Assembly (NCBI GenBank): GCA_020466095.1
Contig: CM035807.1
Span: forward strand, 53,534,752-53,598,751
Direction of reading: 5' to 3'
DNA length: 64,000 nucleotides
DNA from: Chlorops oryzae
Lineage: Eukaryota; Arthropoda; Insecta; Diptera; Chloropidae
Part shown: positions 45,060 through 56,797 of the stretch, piece after piece
Numbering within the stretch: the stretch's first letter is position 1
How the letters are laid out: every line of letters starts with the position of its first letter
Notes under the pieces: generated by a model
The model's input: only the letters and a program-made list of their open reading frames with translations
Database searches by the model: none
What the model was told of the DNA's origin: nothing
Translations under genes and position numbers: made by a program

Positions 45060-45811
45060 AACAGTGAGTACATTTTTGTATAGGTACAAACGACACTGGC
45101 AATGAAATCCTATGTGGGATTGGTGGGCAATTGGTAAAAGCGATCATTGATTCTGGATCAACATACAATGTAATGGACAACGAGACGTGGAAAATTCCGA
45201 AGGCGATGAAAATCTTTGTTTCGAACCAGCGCAAAGAGACTAACAAAATATTTAAAGCATATGGTAATCACGAACTAACAGTAATAGGGGTTTTCGAAGC
45301 AGCCATAAAAGTCTCAAATCGCATCACAACTGCTGATTTTTATGTAATAAAGGAAAAAGGAAAGTGTTTGATTGACAGAGAAACTGCAATGAAACTAGGT
45401 ATACTAAGAATTGGATGTGATGTCAACCAAATCGATAATAACAGCAGGAAAACGGTGCAAATGAATAACATTAAAGGCATACTTTTTGATATTCCCATTA
45501 GAAGTGATGCAAAACCAATTGCACAGCCATATCGTCGTGTGCCAGTGGAACTTGAAAAACACGATGACGAGAAAATTGATGAGCTACTGGAGCTGGGCAT
45601 TATTGATAAAGTTAACGGCCCATCCAAATGGATTTTGCTGGTAGTTCCAGTACCAAAAGGAGATGACGTCCGAGCATGCATCGCTATGCAACGAGCAAAC
45701 GAAGCAGTTGAGCGAAAAATTCATCCTTTAACAACAATGGCACATTTTTTACCGCACATCGGAAAAGGAAAAATTTAAACAAAATTGGATGTAAAGACCG
45801 CATTCCATCAG
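45060..45811 (+). pseudogene. Short-LTR Ty3 element protease and RT first part
   Basis: Protease motif AIIDSGSTYNVMD (about 45137-45175). RT starts with PIAQPYRRVPVELEKHDDEK, then ELLELGIIDKVNGPSKWILL and VPKGDDVRACIAMQRANEAV. A single in-frame TAA at 45776-45778 (probably once a Ser codon) precedes TKLDVKTAFHQ, which contains the first catalytic Asp. The frame then meets the intron-like insertion at 45812 exactly after the Gln codon. Confidence 0.85.
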
Positions 45812-46167
45812 GTCTCTGCATAATTTCAAATTAAATTTTTTTTAATTTCTAAATATTTGGTTTAATATAGTGAATTGAAATGAATGAAAATTCCTCTAGA
45901 TTGGAAACTGAAATTGTTTAAATACGGTAAAATGATTTAAGATTGAATTTGAGCTAATTTTGCTTGAATGCGGTAATAATACTTTTACAAGATTGAAATG
46001 AAATGGTTTGAATTCAGCCTGTTTTGCTTGAATGCAGTAAAATGTTTTGTTGATTAAATTGGAACTGATTTTGCTTAAAAGCTTTAGCAAGAAATTAGAA
46101 AGTAAATGGCTTGCTTAAATGCTGTGGGAAAAAAAATTTAGATAATCATAATTCTACCTAATTTCAG
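45812..46167 (+). other. 356-bp intron-like insertion within RT
   Basis: Begins GTCTCTG and ends TTTCAG. The flanking CAG (45809-45811) and following GTTGAA (46168) join in frame to give TAFHQVEISEN, the expected Ty3 RT motif. CAGGT occurs at both edges. The inside is AT-rich, has stops in all frames and contains an imperfect internal repeat: TTTTGCTTGAATGC at 45958 and 46022, a 64-bp step, and a diverged third copy at 46069. Confidence 0.7.
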
Positions 46168-47290
46168 GTTGAAATATCGGAAAACTCGCGACAGATTACG
46201 ACGTTTATAACTCGAAAAGGGTTGTTAAGATATACTAGGCTAATGTTTGGAATATCGTTTGCACCAGAATTGTTTCAAAAGATCATGGAGCAAGTATTAA
46301 GCCGTTGTGAAGGGTGCGTGAATTTTATTGATAACATTATCGTATACGGAAATACCCGAACTTAGCATGCCGAACGAGTAGGCGACGTATTAGCAGCACT
46401 AAAGAAATGCAACGTGGAACTGAGCAAGAATAAGTAGTTATATGGTGTGACAAAGTTGGGATTTTTGGGTCACATACTATCAGCAAAAGGAGTCTCACCA
46501 GAAGTAAGGAAGCTGGACGCTATCAAGCAGCTTCGCCAAACAGCTAAAGCTGAAGAAGCGCGAAGTTTCCTAGGACTAGTCAACTTTGTTGGAAAATCTA
46601 TTTCGAATCTTACCACGCTGACAGAACCACTGAGGCAGTTGACAAAAAAAAGTGTTGCATTTCAATGGAGCGATTTACAGCAAAACGCCTTTACTAAATT
46701 AAAAGAATCGATCTCAGCAGACATGATACTAGGCTTTTATGACGTCAATGATAGAACACAATTAATTTCAGACGCCAGTCCTGTCGGAGTACGTGCTGTT
46801 TTAGTACAAATAAATGGAGACGCCCAAAGAGTGATTTCATATGCCAGCAAAAATTAATTCAATGTTCAATTTTTATCTGTTTGGCCGTGAATTTAACCTG
46901 ATAACAGACCATTAACCATAAGAGGTGATATTTGGACCAAGATCGAAGCGTTGGGCACAAATTGAACGATGGGTTTTGCAATTGCAATCGTTTAAATATA
47001 ATATAATTTATAAGCTGGAGAAAAGCAACATCGATGATGCATTTTCCAGATTGGTAGTAGAAGAATCGAAGCAGGCATCTTTCCATGAGTACGCAGAACA
47101 TTATGTCAATTGTATAGCGACGGCAGCAGCGCCAGTAGCAATAAATTTAAAAGAAATCGTAGAACATTCAATGAAAGACGACTTAAATCAAGCGGTGAAA
47201 GACGCCATTTACAAAAACGATTGGAGCAAAGAGATAACCAAACCGTTGAAAACGTTCGCTTCCGAGCTTTGTTTCGCTGGATAAATATTA
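46168..47290 (+). pseudogene. Short-LTR Ty3 element RT second part and RNase H
   Basis: RT resumes with VEISENSRQITTFITRKGLL and the catalytic region FIDNIIVYG (about 46325), where the second Asp of the usual VDD/IDD pair is Asn. Then come GFLGHILSAKGVSPE and ARSFLGLVNFVGKSI (46447-46640). RNase H follows: LISDASPVGVRAVLVQINGD, and a decayed end with YKLEKSNIDDAFSRL (about 47010-47060). Stops lie near 46436, 46855 and 46915. Confidence 0.85.
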
Positions 47291-48110
47291 TTGCGTGGCA
47301 ACCGGATAGTTGTGCCGGACGTACTGGGAATGAAGATAATTGAGCTAGCTCATGAATGTCATCCAGGCATAACGGTAATGAAATGCAGGTTACGAGCTAA
47401 AGTATGGTGGCAGAAAATCGATCAAGAAGCGGAAAATTTCGTGACAAAGGGTCTCGGATGTACGCTAGTATCAGCACCGCATGCACTAGAGCCCTTAAAA
47501 AGAAAAGAAATACCATCAGAGGCTTGGCAACATTTGGCAATCGACTTTTTAGGACCCCTGCCATCCGGTCACAACTTATTAGTTATTTATTGTAGATTAT
47601 TTCAGCCGGTTCATTGAAATTAAAGTAATGAAAAAGATCGATGCATGTGAAACAATCAAAAGATTGCGTATCATTTTTGCACGATTTGGCTTGCCGCTAA
47701 AGATTACCGCTGACAACGGTCCACAATTTAACTGCGATGAAATGCGGACATTTTGCATTGTTAATAACATACATCTGATGAGTACTACACCGTATTGGCC
47801 GCAACAGAACGGTGAAGTAGAGCGTCAGAATAGGTCAATCCTCAAAAGATTAAGAATGAGCCAAAACACCGGTAAGGATTGGGTCAATGACTTGAATGAT
47901 TAATTGCTAATGTATAGGTCGACACCGCATTCGAAAACACTTAAAACACCAGCAGAGATGATGTTCGGCCGTATCATCCGCGACAAATAACCAAATTTGC
48001 TACAAAAGTTGGAAAAAGATGAAGAAGTGCACGATCGGGACAAGGAAATGAAAGAAAAAGGAAGAGAATCTACTGACGGGAAACGACGAGCAAAACCAAT
48101 TTAAATTGAA
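47291..48110 (+). pseudogene. Short-LTR Ty3 element integrase
   Basis: HHCC region with AHECHPG and a damaged Cys pair (KGLGC). The core has Asp in LAIDFLGPLPSG (about 47540), Asp in ADNGPQF (about 47710) and Glu in QQNGEVERQN (about 47810), so the catalytic triad is intact. A frameshift separates 47291-47617 from 47628-47903. The C-terminal STPHSKTLKTPAEMMFGR (about 47930) follows in another frame. The type resembles the K02A2.6-like Ty3 integrases common in invertebrates. Confidence 0.85.
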
Positions 48111-48336
48111 GAGAACGATACAGTAGTCTTAAAAAAGGCACGGATTAGTCGGAAAATTAGCATCAACGTTCCGTAGGTCTGTTCTTCCACAGGTAACATC
48201 GGAGACCAACCAGGCACTACAAACCAGCTCATATCAAAACAATCAAGAGCATCAAGATTCCCCACAGGCAGTTGGCCTGCTTCGACGCGAAAACGCAAAG
48301 AGCCGTTACGATTTAACCCCAAACTAAAAATGGATT

Positions 48337-48444
48337 TGTAAGGGATCAGTTTTGGGAACGAGGAAAAATATCAAATAGTAAAAAATCCTTAACTTACGAT
48401 TCCGTGCGTCTTATTAAGGATCAGAGTCCCTTCCTTTTACTACA
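48337..48444 (+). repeat. 3' LTR, 108 bp
   Basis: Partner of 44124-44220 with the additional CGTGCGTC segment near 48400 that the left copy lacks. Confidence 0.8.
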
Positions 48445-50245
48445 CACCCTCGTTAAATTGGAACCAGCTGTTTAGCTAATGACAAATCGGTTAATTAATT
48501 CTCATAAACTTTTCATAAGCGCTAATCAAGGGTTGGCATGGACGTATCCAGAATTTCAGTTAGGGAGGAACAGATAAAAAAATTATGTTTTAAATGTATG
48601 GTAGGAATTTTTGCGCTTGTTCTTGGGTGTTGCCACATGTACTCATAGGTTTCCTTCTATCTCCAGAAAAACGATTTTGGCAGCCGTATCTCATTTCTTG
48701 ATACTCTTGGAAAACTCTTTTGCGGTGTATACTGAGCATAAACTAATTAGAGGGGGGCAGCTGTTCCTAACTGCCCTACTGTAAATTCGCCCATGAGGGT
48801 TGGTAATGAATAAGTGGAAATGTAGCATAAAAGAGCTTTTTTTCAACTTAAGCTGAATAAAGCGAAAGCGCCACAGTCAGCGCTTATGCATTTCAAGCCA
48901 GACGCTGCGGTTTAAGTAAATCTTAAAATGAAAAGAGAATTGCGAAATGGAAACTTGCAAAGATGTCGGTTCATTTGTTTTTTCTAATTTCCATTAGGGC
49001 TTAAGAATTGCAAAATCCAAATTTGAAAAAGTGTCGATTAGAGTGGTTGCACTTTCCTTCATTCTGGGCTACAGAATTGCGAAAGCAAAACTACAAAATC
49101 ACAATTTAATATGTTTGCATTTTCCAATGCGAGCACTTATTGTTTTTGGGTTATCGAAATTGTTTTGCATTAACTTCTTCCCCTTTAAAAACCATTTTCT
49201 TCGCTAGAAATAGGGTGGATCGTCTTTTTCTTTGGCCGTGGTTTTGTAATTTTGCCTTGAAAACTGATTCTTGCATTGACCTTATGCTTGTGGTTACTGC
49301 ATGGTTAAAAAAATTGAATTTTTTTTTCGTCAAAAATTATTTCAGTGATAAGAAAATGAGCAATAAATAAAGAGAAATTTGTGTACTTGGTGATCGCAGA
49401 GTCTGACTAGAGTCCATGGATACTACAAGTGCTGCTTATATGCAAATTGTTCAACATTTACAAAGATAAAAGGTTTACGAATTCATATTTGACTGCCGCC
49501 TGCTACATTATTGTACAAATTTGTCTTTATTTTGAGAGAAAGGTTATGGAATTAAATCCAAAATGTTCCATTAGTTGTTTCGTTATTTATTTTTTAATTA
49601 AAAGTCGTTAAGTACTATAACAGCCGGAGAGGAGAGATCTTGTCTATTTCTCGTACATAGCACCCTTGAGAAATTGGGCAAGATGAATTCATTCAATTAA
49701 GAAGTGGAGTAATGCAAGTATCGTTGCACATGTCGACCAGTTGATTGATTTTCCAAATTTTGGCACCATTTATTGTAAAACATATGTCGGAAATACCGAA
49801 CATTTTCTGTTTAGTTTTCCTTACTTCCTAACACTTAATGCTTAAAATATTTTTATTTCTTTTTACCGGTTAAGTAATCAGGCTAGCGTACGACTATTCT
49901 TCATTGTAAGTTAGAGGGATAACAATAATGTAGAGGAGTTTCCCTCGGTTTAACAAAATTTTTAAATTTGACAATTTGGGGGCTTCTTGTATTGATGTAA
50001 ATAATACCTTATTCTCTGACAATTTATTCAATGGTTCTTTTCTTGCCTTTATTCTAAACTTCTAAATTTAATACATTTTGTTTCGCCCAGTGTATCGCAT
50101 ATCTTATGTTAGGTAGTTCTTCTTTCATAAATCTAAGCTTTATAATCATGCGCTTGCTGATTACTATTTTTTATGGTTTTATCTTATATTCTTGATACTT
50201 ACTAAAAGTCGACGTGATTCGGAGATTTTTCTCTGTAATTCCCAG
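48445..50245. other. No gene seen
   Basis: 1.8 kb of AT-rich sequence with only short chance frames on both strands. I see no transposon motif, splice-flanked coding stretch or RNA gene. Confidence 0.45.
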
Positions 50246-50249
50246 CAGT

Positions 50250-51200
50250 TTATATTACACTGGGGAACAAATTCAGGTTAGCAGCAGTAAGATCGACTTT
50301 GAGAGTGAGGAGTGACAATGGAGGATAAGCTGCACAATATGCTCGCTCTGTTGCATCGCAGAATCCCTGGAGCTGAACTGTGACAAAAGGATCGTAGTGC
50401 ACCCATCTCGGAATTTGAATTTGATCGATGAATGCCAAATCAATGACGAAAGCGTTCTAGCATTCTAAAGCCTCAGTTGACACCCGCTGATCCCATTCAG
50501 TGCCTTCGAGCCACAGCTGTTGTATAAGAACCTTGGCGCGGATGATGATTGGCGTAAGCCATCCGGCTGGGTCGAATAAATTCGCGATATCAGACAAAAT
50601 CTGTCGCTTGGTCGTCGACGATGCGGCACAAATGAGCGTTCACCTTGCATGAAAAACGATCAGCAATGGCGTTCCAGCGGATCCCCAGAACTTTGGCGTC
50701 GCTGGCAGATTTAAATTTCAAAACTTCGGCATCCAGCAGATGTGAAGATGCTACATCCTTTAATTGTGCGGCATGATTTGCGGTCATCTTCTTCAACGGA
50801 AATCCCGCAGAGCCGAGCGTGCGGATGAGTTGCGTTTTTCCTGTACAGTCCGCTTTGAGTGTATGTCCGCCTTATAGGACGTCGTCGACATATGTTTCAT
50901 TCTTCAAAATGAATGCTGCTTGGGGAGCGTCGTGCGCCGAGTCGTGTGCCAATTGATGAAGCGTTCTAATGGCCAAATATGGAGCACAGTTGACTCCAAA
51001 CGTCACGGTTTTCAATTCATAATCCTTGACCAGTCCAGTCCCTTCCTCACGAAATCGGATGCGTTGAAATGCTCGATCATCTTCGTGCATCAGGATCTTT
51101 CGATACATCTTTTAGATGTCCCTATTGAATACAAAACATTATAGGCGCCAGTTGAGGAGAAGGATGACCAGATTCGTTTGTAGCACCGGTCCGAAGTGAA
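50250..51200 (-). pseudogene. BEL element 3 RT and start of RNase H
   Basis: RT frame 50872-51108 includes RKILMHEDDRAFQRI and ends in the catalytic TYVDDVL. 50590-50796 and 50465-50650 continue the connection (LGIRWNAIADRF, LFDPAGWLTPI). 50250-50438 reaches the RNase H first motif (LQGFCDATERAYCAA, with the catalytic Asp) and stops. Frameshifts separate the pieces. Confidence 0.8.
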
Positions 51201-51209
51201 GCAAATCGT

Positions 51210-52235
51210 TCAGTAATAAGGATGACGAGGTGACGCATGGAAAACGACGCGCACTTTGGTGGATGTACTTTGTGGCTTCATTAATGCATGATGGGGAAGA
51301 TAAAAAGAAAGGAAATTATTTTCGTGTATAATTTCAGAGTTGGAGCATGGCTCCATGTGATCATATTTTAGATATTCTGCTAACACTGAAGTATAAGTGT
51401 CGCGCATAAGAGGCTGCTTCGCAAGTCTTCTCTCCAGGCTCTGGTATTGCGTCAGCGCTCCGAATCGCGATGCACCTAAGCGCAAGGCAGATTTGGAAAA
51501 TTCGACCTTAAATGGTAGACGTACGACATATCTACCTGCGGAATTCCTAACGGTGGTCACAATAAACGTCTTCTGAAAGAGGCTGAGGGGAGTTTGGAAC
51601 CTCTTCTTGTTCCCAAAACGACTTGAGTAGCTCGGGGAGCGACTCGTGGGAGTCTCCGGAGGAGACCTGCGTCGTAAACGCTTCGGTGGATTCGCTGGCG
51701 ATGGGCCCACTCAAATACCACCCGAACCATCTCCGACGTTATTTTTGACTGCAGGCCGTAGTAATTTTGGCATTATATCGGAGCCGATGACCATATCGAT
51801 GCGGCCTGAATTCATGTAATGGGGGTCGGCGAGCTCAAGCGATCAAAGCTCTTGGGGATCCATGTTGGAGACCCGTTTGGCTGGAAGCCAATTTGTCAAC
51901 TTTGGCAGCACCACGGCGTCGATCTAATCCTCGAACGTAGAACGAGGCGATGCGAGCATGATGGAGCATTCCTTTTTTGCAACTTGAGTGCATTGGCCGC
52001 CCATGCCGGATACGTTGCATACTTTCGGTTTGGTTGGAAGATTCAATTGGAGCTGCATCCGTTCCGTAATAAATGTCCTTTGAGATCCTTGGTCGAGAAG
52101 GGCTCGCACTAAAAAGCGCTCTCCTTGATGCAATATGTGTGCGAGTGCGGTCGGCAAAGGTACTTTCGTCTGGCTAATCGATACGTGCGCATGTGCTTGC
52201 GAAGTAGAGGATCCGTCGGCGGTTACCAAAATCAA
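51210..52235 (-). pseudogene. BEL element 3 protease and spacer
   Basis: 51924-52235 holds the aspartic protease motif VRALLDQGSQRTFITERMQL, nearly identical to BEL element 1. 51210-51710 holds the region between protease and RT (GRYVVRLPFKVEFSKS, then LERRLAKQPLMRDTY, then KVRVVFHAS), which is diagnostic for BEL/Pao. Confidence 0.8.
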
Positions 52236-53535
52236 AGTCTTCGGTGGCGCGGAAGCCTGCGCCGGATGGCTCGTCGTAGACGGGCCGTCAGCCTGCAGAG
52301 GCGCCGGTGTGGTTGAAGATCCTTGACCCTTTTGTGTAGCTGTTGGATTGGGAAAATGAAGAAGCGTATGATGCGATTTCTTGCACTTTGTGCAACGGAA
52401 GGCACTATTGCACTTTGTTTTTGATGACCGGCTGAGAGGCAGTTGAGACAGCGATGGTGCTGCGAAACAGCTTGGACACGTTTGTCGACCGACATCTTGA
52501 GAAATACATCACATTGACGTAGAGGATGGTTGCCGCGACCGAGGACGCAGACTCCGTTGGTCAATTCTTGGGCCAGAAACACGTTCGTCGAAGGCACTTC
52601 GGGTTTTACAGCGGGAAGGGGGCCTCTAATGCATTAAAGCTGGAAAGACGTTCAGCAACTTCATAGCGTTTAGTCAAAAAAGCATTCATTTGTGGTCACG
52701 TTGGCACCTCTCATTTTGACGCCAGTGACTGTTCCCAATGTGCGATCGTTTGCGCCGGAAGATGCCAGGAACAGAAATGAACGAGCAGGGCGTCCAAAAT
52801 ATCCAAGATTCCATGACTTTTCTGCATCTTTAGGCAATCGTTGACGGTTGTCTGTATGCGCAGGATTCCTTCTGGCGTTTCATCTTTGATCGCAGGCAGG
52901 TCGAATAAATTTTTTAATTGATGATCTACGAGGATGCGGTTGTTCTCAAATCGCGCTTTGAGAGGATCCCACGCATGCGAAAAGTTGTCGCCACACAGCC
53001 ACTAGCCTTTAACTATAGCGCCCGCTACTCCTGTCGTTTTGCTGCGACGATAATACAGCTTTTGGACTGGTGGCAGCCGAGGGTGGTTGACGTAAACCGT
53101 GGTGAACATGTCCCGAAATGCTGGGTATTCACTATAGCCACCCGAAAAAACTTCAGTATCACACGGTGGTACCCTGATGAAATTATCTTCTCCATTGAAG
53201 TCGTTAGGTCGAGGAGTCGCCCGAGTGCTCGACAGCGGTGGATGCTGGGGTGTGATTTCTCCTAACATCTAGTGAAGCTTAGCTCTGGCTATCATCTGAA
53301 GATCGCGACACTCGTGATAATTAATTTCCGCTGAATCGGCCGCCTCTGGATTCCAAGCTCCTTTATCGACCGCTGCTCGATACGTTTGACGCACTTCATT
53401 CCAATCGTACACCAGTTGTTCAATTTTAATCTCCAGAAATTGCTCGCTTTGATTCATCGGATCGCTGTTCATGGCTGAATCGCACATGTTCTTGAGCTCA
53501 GCCACCGCGGAGTTAAAATGCCGTAAAGGATCCAT
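52236..53535 (-). pseudogene. BEL element 3 gag
   Basis: ATG at 53535 (MDPLRHFNSAVAELKNM). In-frame TAG at 53266-53268 and another near 53000 break a frame that otherwise continues (GGYSEYPAFRDMF at about 53120-53160, then capsid-like sequence). The knuckle region is at about 52390-52560 (CVLGRGNHPLRQC, CLNCLSAGHQ), partly damaged. The in-frame stops mean simple point decay rather than rearrangement. Confidence 0.8.
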
Positions 53536-53539
53536 ATTG

Positions 53540-55320
53540 TTTACAGATATTGATCACGAAACCCGATTTTGACGATATAACTGTCCGAAAAATTCAGTGC
53601 ATGCTCGATCAACCTTACCGTAAAAAATGAGACCAAATTTAAATTACCGCCGGCTTTTGATGTGAACTGGATTCCTGTGTGAAAAATGAATAAAAACTCC
53701 GGCAGAAAAAGAATGGTCACTTCAGTAGTACAATACAAGTTATAGAAATGGCAGCCGCAGTGCTTATATGCGACCAATGCCGACCGTAGCGTACCTCAAA
53801 TTTGTTAACCCTCACCTTCGCAACACTCCAAAATTTCCTGCAACCCCAAATTCAATAAAAGAAAGACAAATCGATTCATTAAATTCATCAATATTCAAAT
53901 TCGAATAATTTATTTGTTCGGAAAAACACAGCTTTTCATAAAAATTTCAAATTCCCTGCTTGACCGACTTCTTAACGCACTGATAGCAGCGCATCAATAT
54001 CGACGCGTATACCTATGTGCTGTTGTCTGCACCGCGACGTTACCGACCGACAAATAGCGGCGCTTACATACAACGTGCTTAGAAACTCTTTCCTTCTTGT
54101 TTCGAGCGTGCACGCTTGATCGATATATGTTCGATGTTCGATCGCTACTGCTTAAGAGATTGGTCGCAACTTTCGACACACTGTGGCGAAGCTGACCTAC
54201 GCAATTAATAGGACGGTGTGCTTTTCACAATGCGCATATGTATATATATATGTAGGTTTGTCAGCTCGCATGCACGGGCGCTTGCTATGGACAATTGCGC
54301 GGTGTTCTTTGTTTGAAATCACAACGAAACTCTCATGCAGAAAGAAAGCAATAAACGTTTTCGTAAAGCCCTTCAGAGAGCCGAAAAAAAAGGAAAAAAA
54401 CCAATTCGCTCGCCGGCCGACTCTCTCTCTTCGTTCTTGACTACCGGAAACGAGAAAACGACAACTAGACCACACGTTGCCTGGCTACTTTGTTGCTGTT
54501 GTAGTCACACTATTGTGCCTTGCCCAAAAAAACCACCGTTTACACTGACAGGCAAACGGGTATGCTAGCAATATGAAATGCTCTAGTCGCGTGGAAGGAG
54601 GGATCGTCCACGCTTCTATTGCGTGCTACCCTGCATGTGCTGTGACCGCAAGTCGGTGCCCTTGAAACTGAACCAGGGCGACTGAAGGTCAGAGGCGTGA
54701 TGCACGTGGCGCACTTTCTCACTTCCTACCAAGATTGGTCCACCGGAGCCGATTCCAGGCTCCTGGGACGGGATCGTCAAATGCTGAAGTGAGGGAGAGT
54801 GAGAAAGGGACGTACCTGTGTTTTCCGGATCGGTGCGTTGCTGCCTTTTTGCGGATGGGGTTGATTCGGCGGTTGGGTTACGGCGACTACGCGCCACGAG
54901 TGGCGATTTGATGCGATTTTAAGAATTGCAGACGAGAAAAAAAAAACTTAAAGAAACTTGCCTTCGTGGCGATTTTGCTTATTGTAGTTCACTTAGTTTT
55001 ATTGATAAAATAAAATTGCCTTCTTGGCGACTTTGCTGATTGTATTTTTCCTAACTTTTTTTTGGATTAAATAAATTTGCCTTCTTGGCGCTTTTGATTA
55101 CGGTAAATTGATTTCTCTTTTTTCTGAAAGTTGCGGACGACGATGCGCGTTTCTTTTCCACCGATCGAAGACTGTGCCGTCGTCGCTGGAGGTCGAGCTG
55201 TCGAACCAGAGAGAGAGAGAGCAAAGTTTCGTTATATAGTTCTGAATAAGGCTCGCCTCGATAGCGGCTACGGCATAAAACGGACACTGATCATATCAAA
55301 TATTTGTTGCGATCTCCTTC
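53540..55320 (-). repeat. BEL element 3 leader and LTR (edges approximate)
   Basis: Leader 53540-54760 contains the GACCAATGCCG...GTAGCG motif shared with BEL element 1. A primer-site-like sequence lies at about 54760-54778. LTR sequence runs from about 54781 to about 55320 and has a minus-strand TATA (CTATATAACG) at about 55230-55240. A roughly 60-bp imperfect tandem repeat containing TTGCCTTC(G/T)TGGCG lies at 54957-55095. Confidence 0.5.
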
Positions 55321-55620
55321 TTTGAGCTGTATCGGGTTCTTTTCTTTTCAAATAACCTATGGAAAGGATTCCTTTTAAGCTTTTTGCCTTGCCCAAGTGT
55401 TTCTAGTTTTGGCATTCAGCTAACATTTTCAAGCGTATAAACGTCCCATCGTCCCTGATAGCGACATCCTTCAACTTTGATATTTCGATGACGCTCCCCC
55501 TGCTCTTTTCTAAAGTGTCCCAGGTTGCCGAGAAATTTTTCACGATAAGAGTGCAGAAAATGAGGCTTTAAGTTCATCAAGCATCCCAGTTGCTGGTGTG
55601 TTCTTTTTTATGTTGGCAAC

Positions 55621-56078
55621 CTACTTCTTATACTTTGGACTTTTTCGGTTTCCTAAGATTTTTCGTTCAAATTCTCGACAAATTTGCCAAACTGCTTTAT
55701 CCTGATCATTTATCTTATTTATCAGGTCATTATCTCTGAAAAATTTTCCAATTTCAAGACCATCGAACACCCTTTCTTTGATTTTGGCCTCAGACGAACG
55801 ACGAAACACGGTTAGTAGTTACTTAAAGCATTTATTTAGGTTGTCTAGAGCTTTAACATTTTTTTTGTGAGACCTAGTTGTATAAGTCAATTAGGAGTTA
55901 GAATTTTCGTAGGGTCAACAAAGGAATCATTCATAGCCCTAGTTGGCCAATTTTCAACGTTGTAATGTTTTTTTCTGTTTTTTCTATCTAATAGACACAG
56001 GTAGCAGGGATATTTATTAAACCCGGACTGCTGGCCGAGCAACAAATTTATTTTTTTAAGTCCCCACAGACTTACCAT
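55621..56078 (-). pseudogene. SDEHGERF-family sequence, central part
   Basis: Two minus-strand frames. 55887-56078 gives LLLGQQSGFNKYPCYLCLLD, then KNRKKHYNVENWP and VDPTKIL. 55621-55809 gives SSEAKIKERVFDGLEIGKFF, ending KILGNRKSPKYKK. In the multi-copy arthropod family these precede the HSHLDFFPE/SDEHGERF end that is preserved at 25392-25598. The CYLC pair is a conserved Cys-x2-Cys. Function is unknown. The N-terminal part lies at 62413-62646, across the RAG1-like element. Confidence 0.65.
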
Positions 56079-56756
56079 CTATGGAGGTCGCAGCCAATTG
56101 TTTTTAAGAGAACTTGCATGTTTTGTATTTTTCGTATCACAGTTGAAAAAGCTGCTGGTATAGGGCCAAAGACGTAAGTTTTATGAAAAAACATTGCCTT
56201 AATACTTATTTTTGATAAATCGATAAACAAGCGTCAATCTGCTTTGGCTCAGAAGACCAGTTGCGGCAAAAAGTCATTTTTATATATGATGTTTTTGTAA
56301 AAAAATTTTATCCCTTTAGTTTTAAGATACTTCAAATAAGAAAAAATTTATTTAAAAAATGATTAAAATATGATATCCGGCAACCCTTTTGCCCTAGAGG
56401 GTTTCAAAACTGTTTTTTTGTGTTTTCTTCGTTTTGAAATTTCGAAGGCATTAAATTTTGTTCTGATTTGAAAGCGCATTGCTGCAAAACTATTGTGAGA
56501 TTGATTGTTTTTATCAATGAGAAGATTGCTAAAGGTTTGTTGAGAGAAGTATTATTTGCTCTGAATTTAAGTTGCCTTCATTTTTGTGCTTCAGTTTTTT
56601 GAACTGTATCATCTTTTTGGACATTTGATTTTTATTAATTTGTGTTTAGTGGAGTAGAAGTAACGGGATTCTGACGGATTGTCGAAGAATGTTATATTTT
56701 TAAAGAGGCTGTAGTAGCTACTTTCTGATAATCAAAAAAACTTTCTGCAAATATTT
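56079..56756. other. No gene seen; left flank of the RAG1-like element
   Basis: Probably decayed SDEHGERF-family sequence (inference from position), without readable frame. Confidence 0.35.
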
Positions 56757-56765
56757 GTCAATCAT

Positions 56766-56797
56766 CATGATACAAGAAAAGAAGATAGCGCCACTTC
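56766..56797 (+). repeat. Left terminal inverted repeat, 32 bp
   Basis: The exact reverse complement of 62130-62161. The outer end is CATGATACAAG and the inner end is GCGCCACTTC. Preceded by the 9-bp GTCAATCAT. Confidence 0.92.

Larger units (their letters stand above)
44124..48444 (+). mobile_element. Ty3/gypsy element with approximately 100-bp LTRs
   Basis: A 4.3-kb plus-strand element with gag, protease, RT, RNase H and integrase in gypsy order. The terminal repeats (44124-44220 and 48337-48444) start TGTTAGGG/TGTAAGGG and end TACTACA, and share most of their sequence; the left copy lacks about 11-14 bp in the middle. No target duplication is evident. There is no env. All ORFs have some damage, yet domains are easy to read. 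A 356-bp intron-like insertion lies in RT. Confidence 0.85.
50250..55320 (-). mobile_element. BEL/Pao retrotransposon 3, decayed and 3'-truncated
   Basis: Minus-strand element with LTR/leader at the right (about 53540-55320), then gag, protease, RT and the start of RNase H, ending at about 50250 without integrase or 3' LTR. Gag and protease closely resemble those of BEL element 1 (90-1667), so they are the same lineage. Multiple in-frame stops occur. Confidence 0.8.

Noticed and set aside
45340..45681. 113-residue Ser-rich minus-strand protein
   Set aside because: Exact antisense of the Ty3 RT coding frame.
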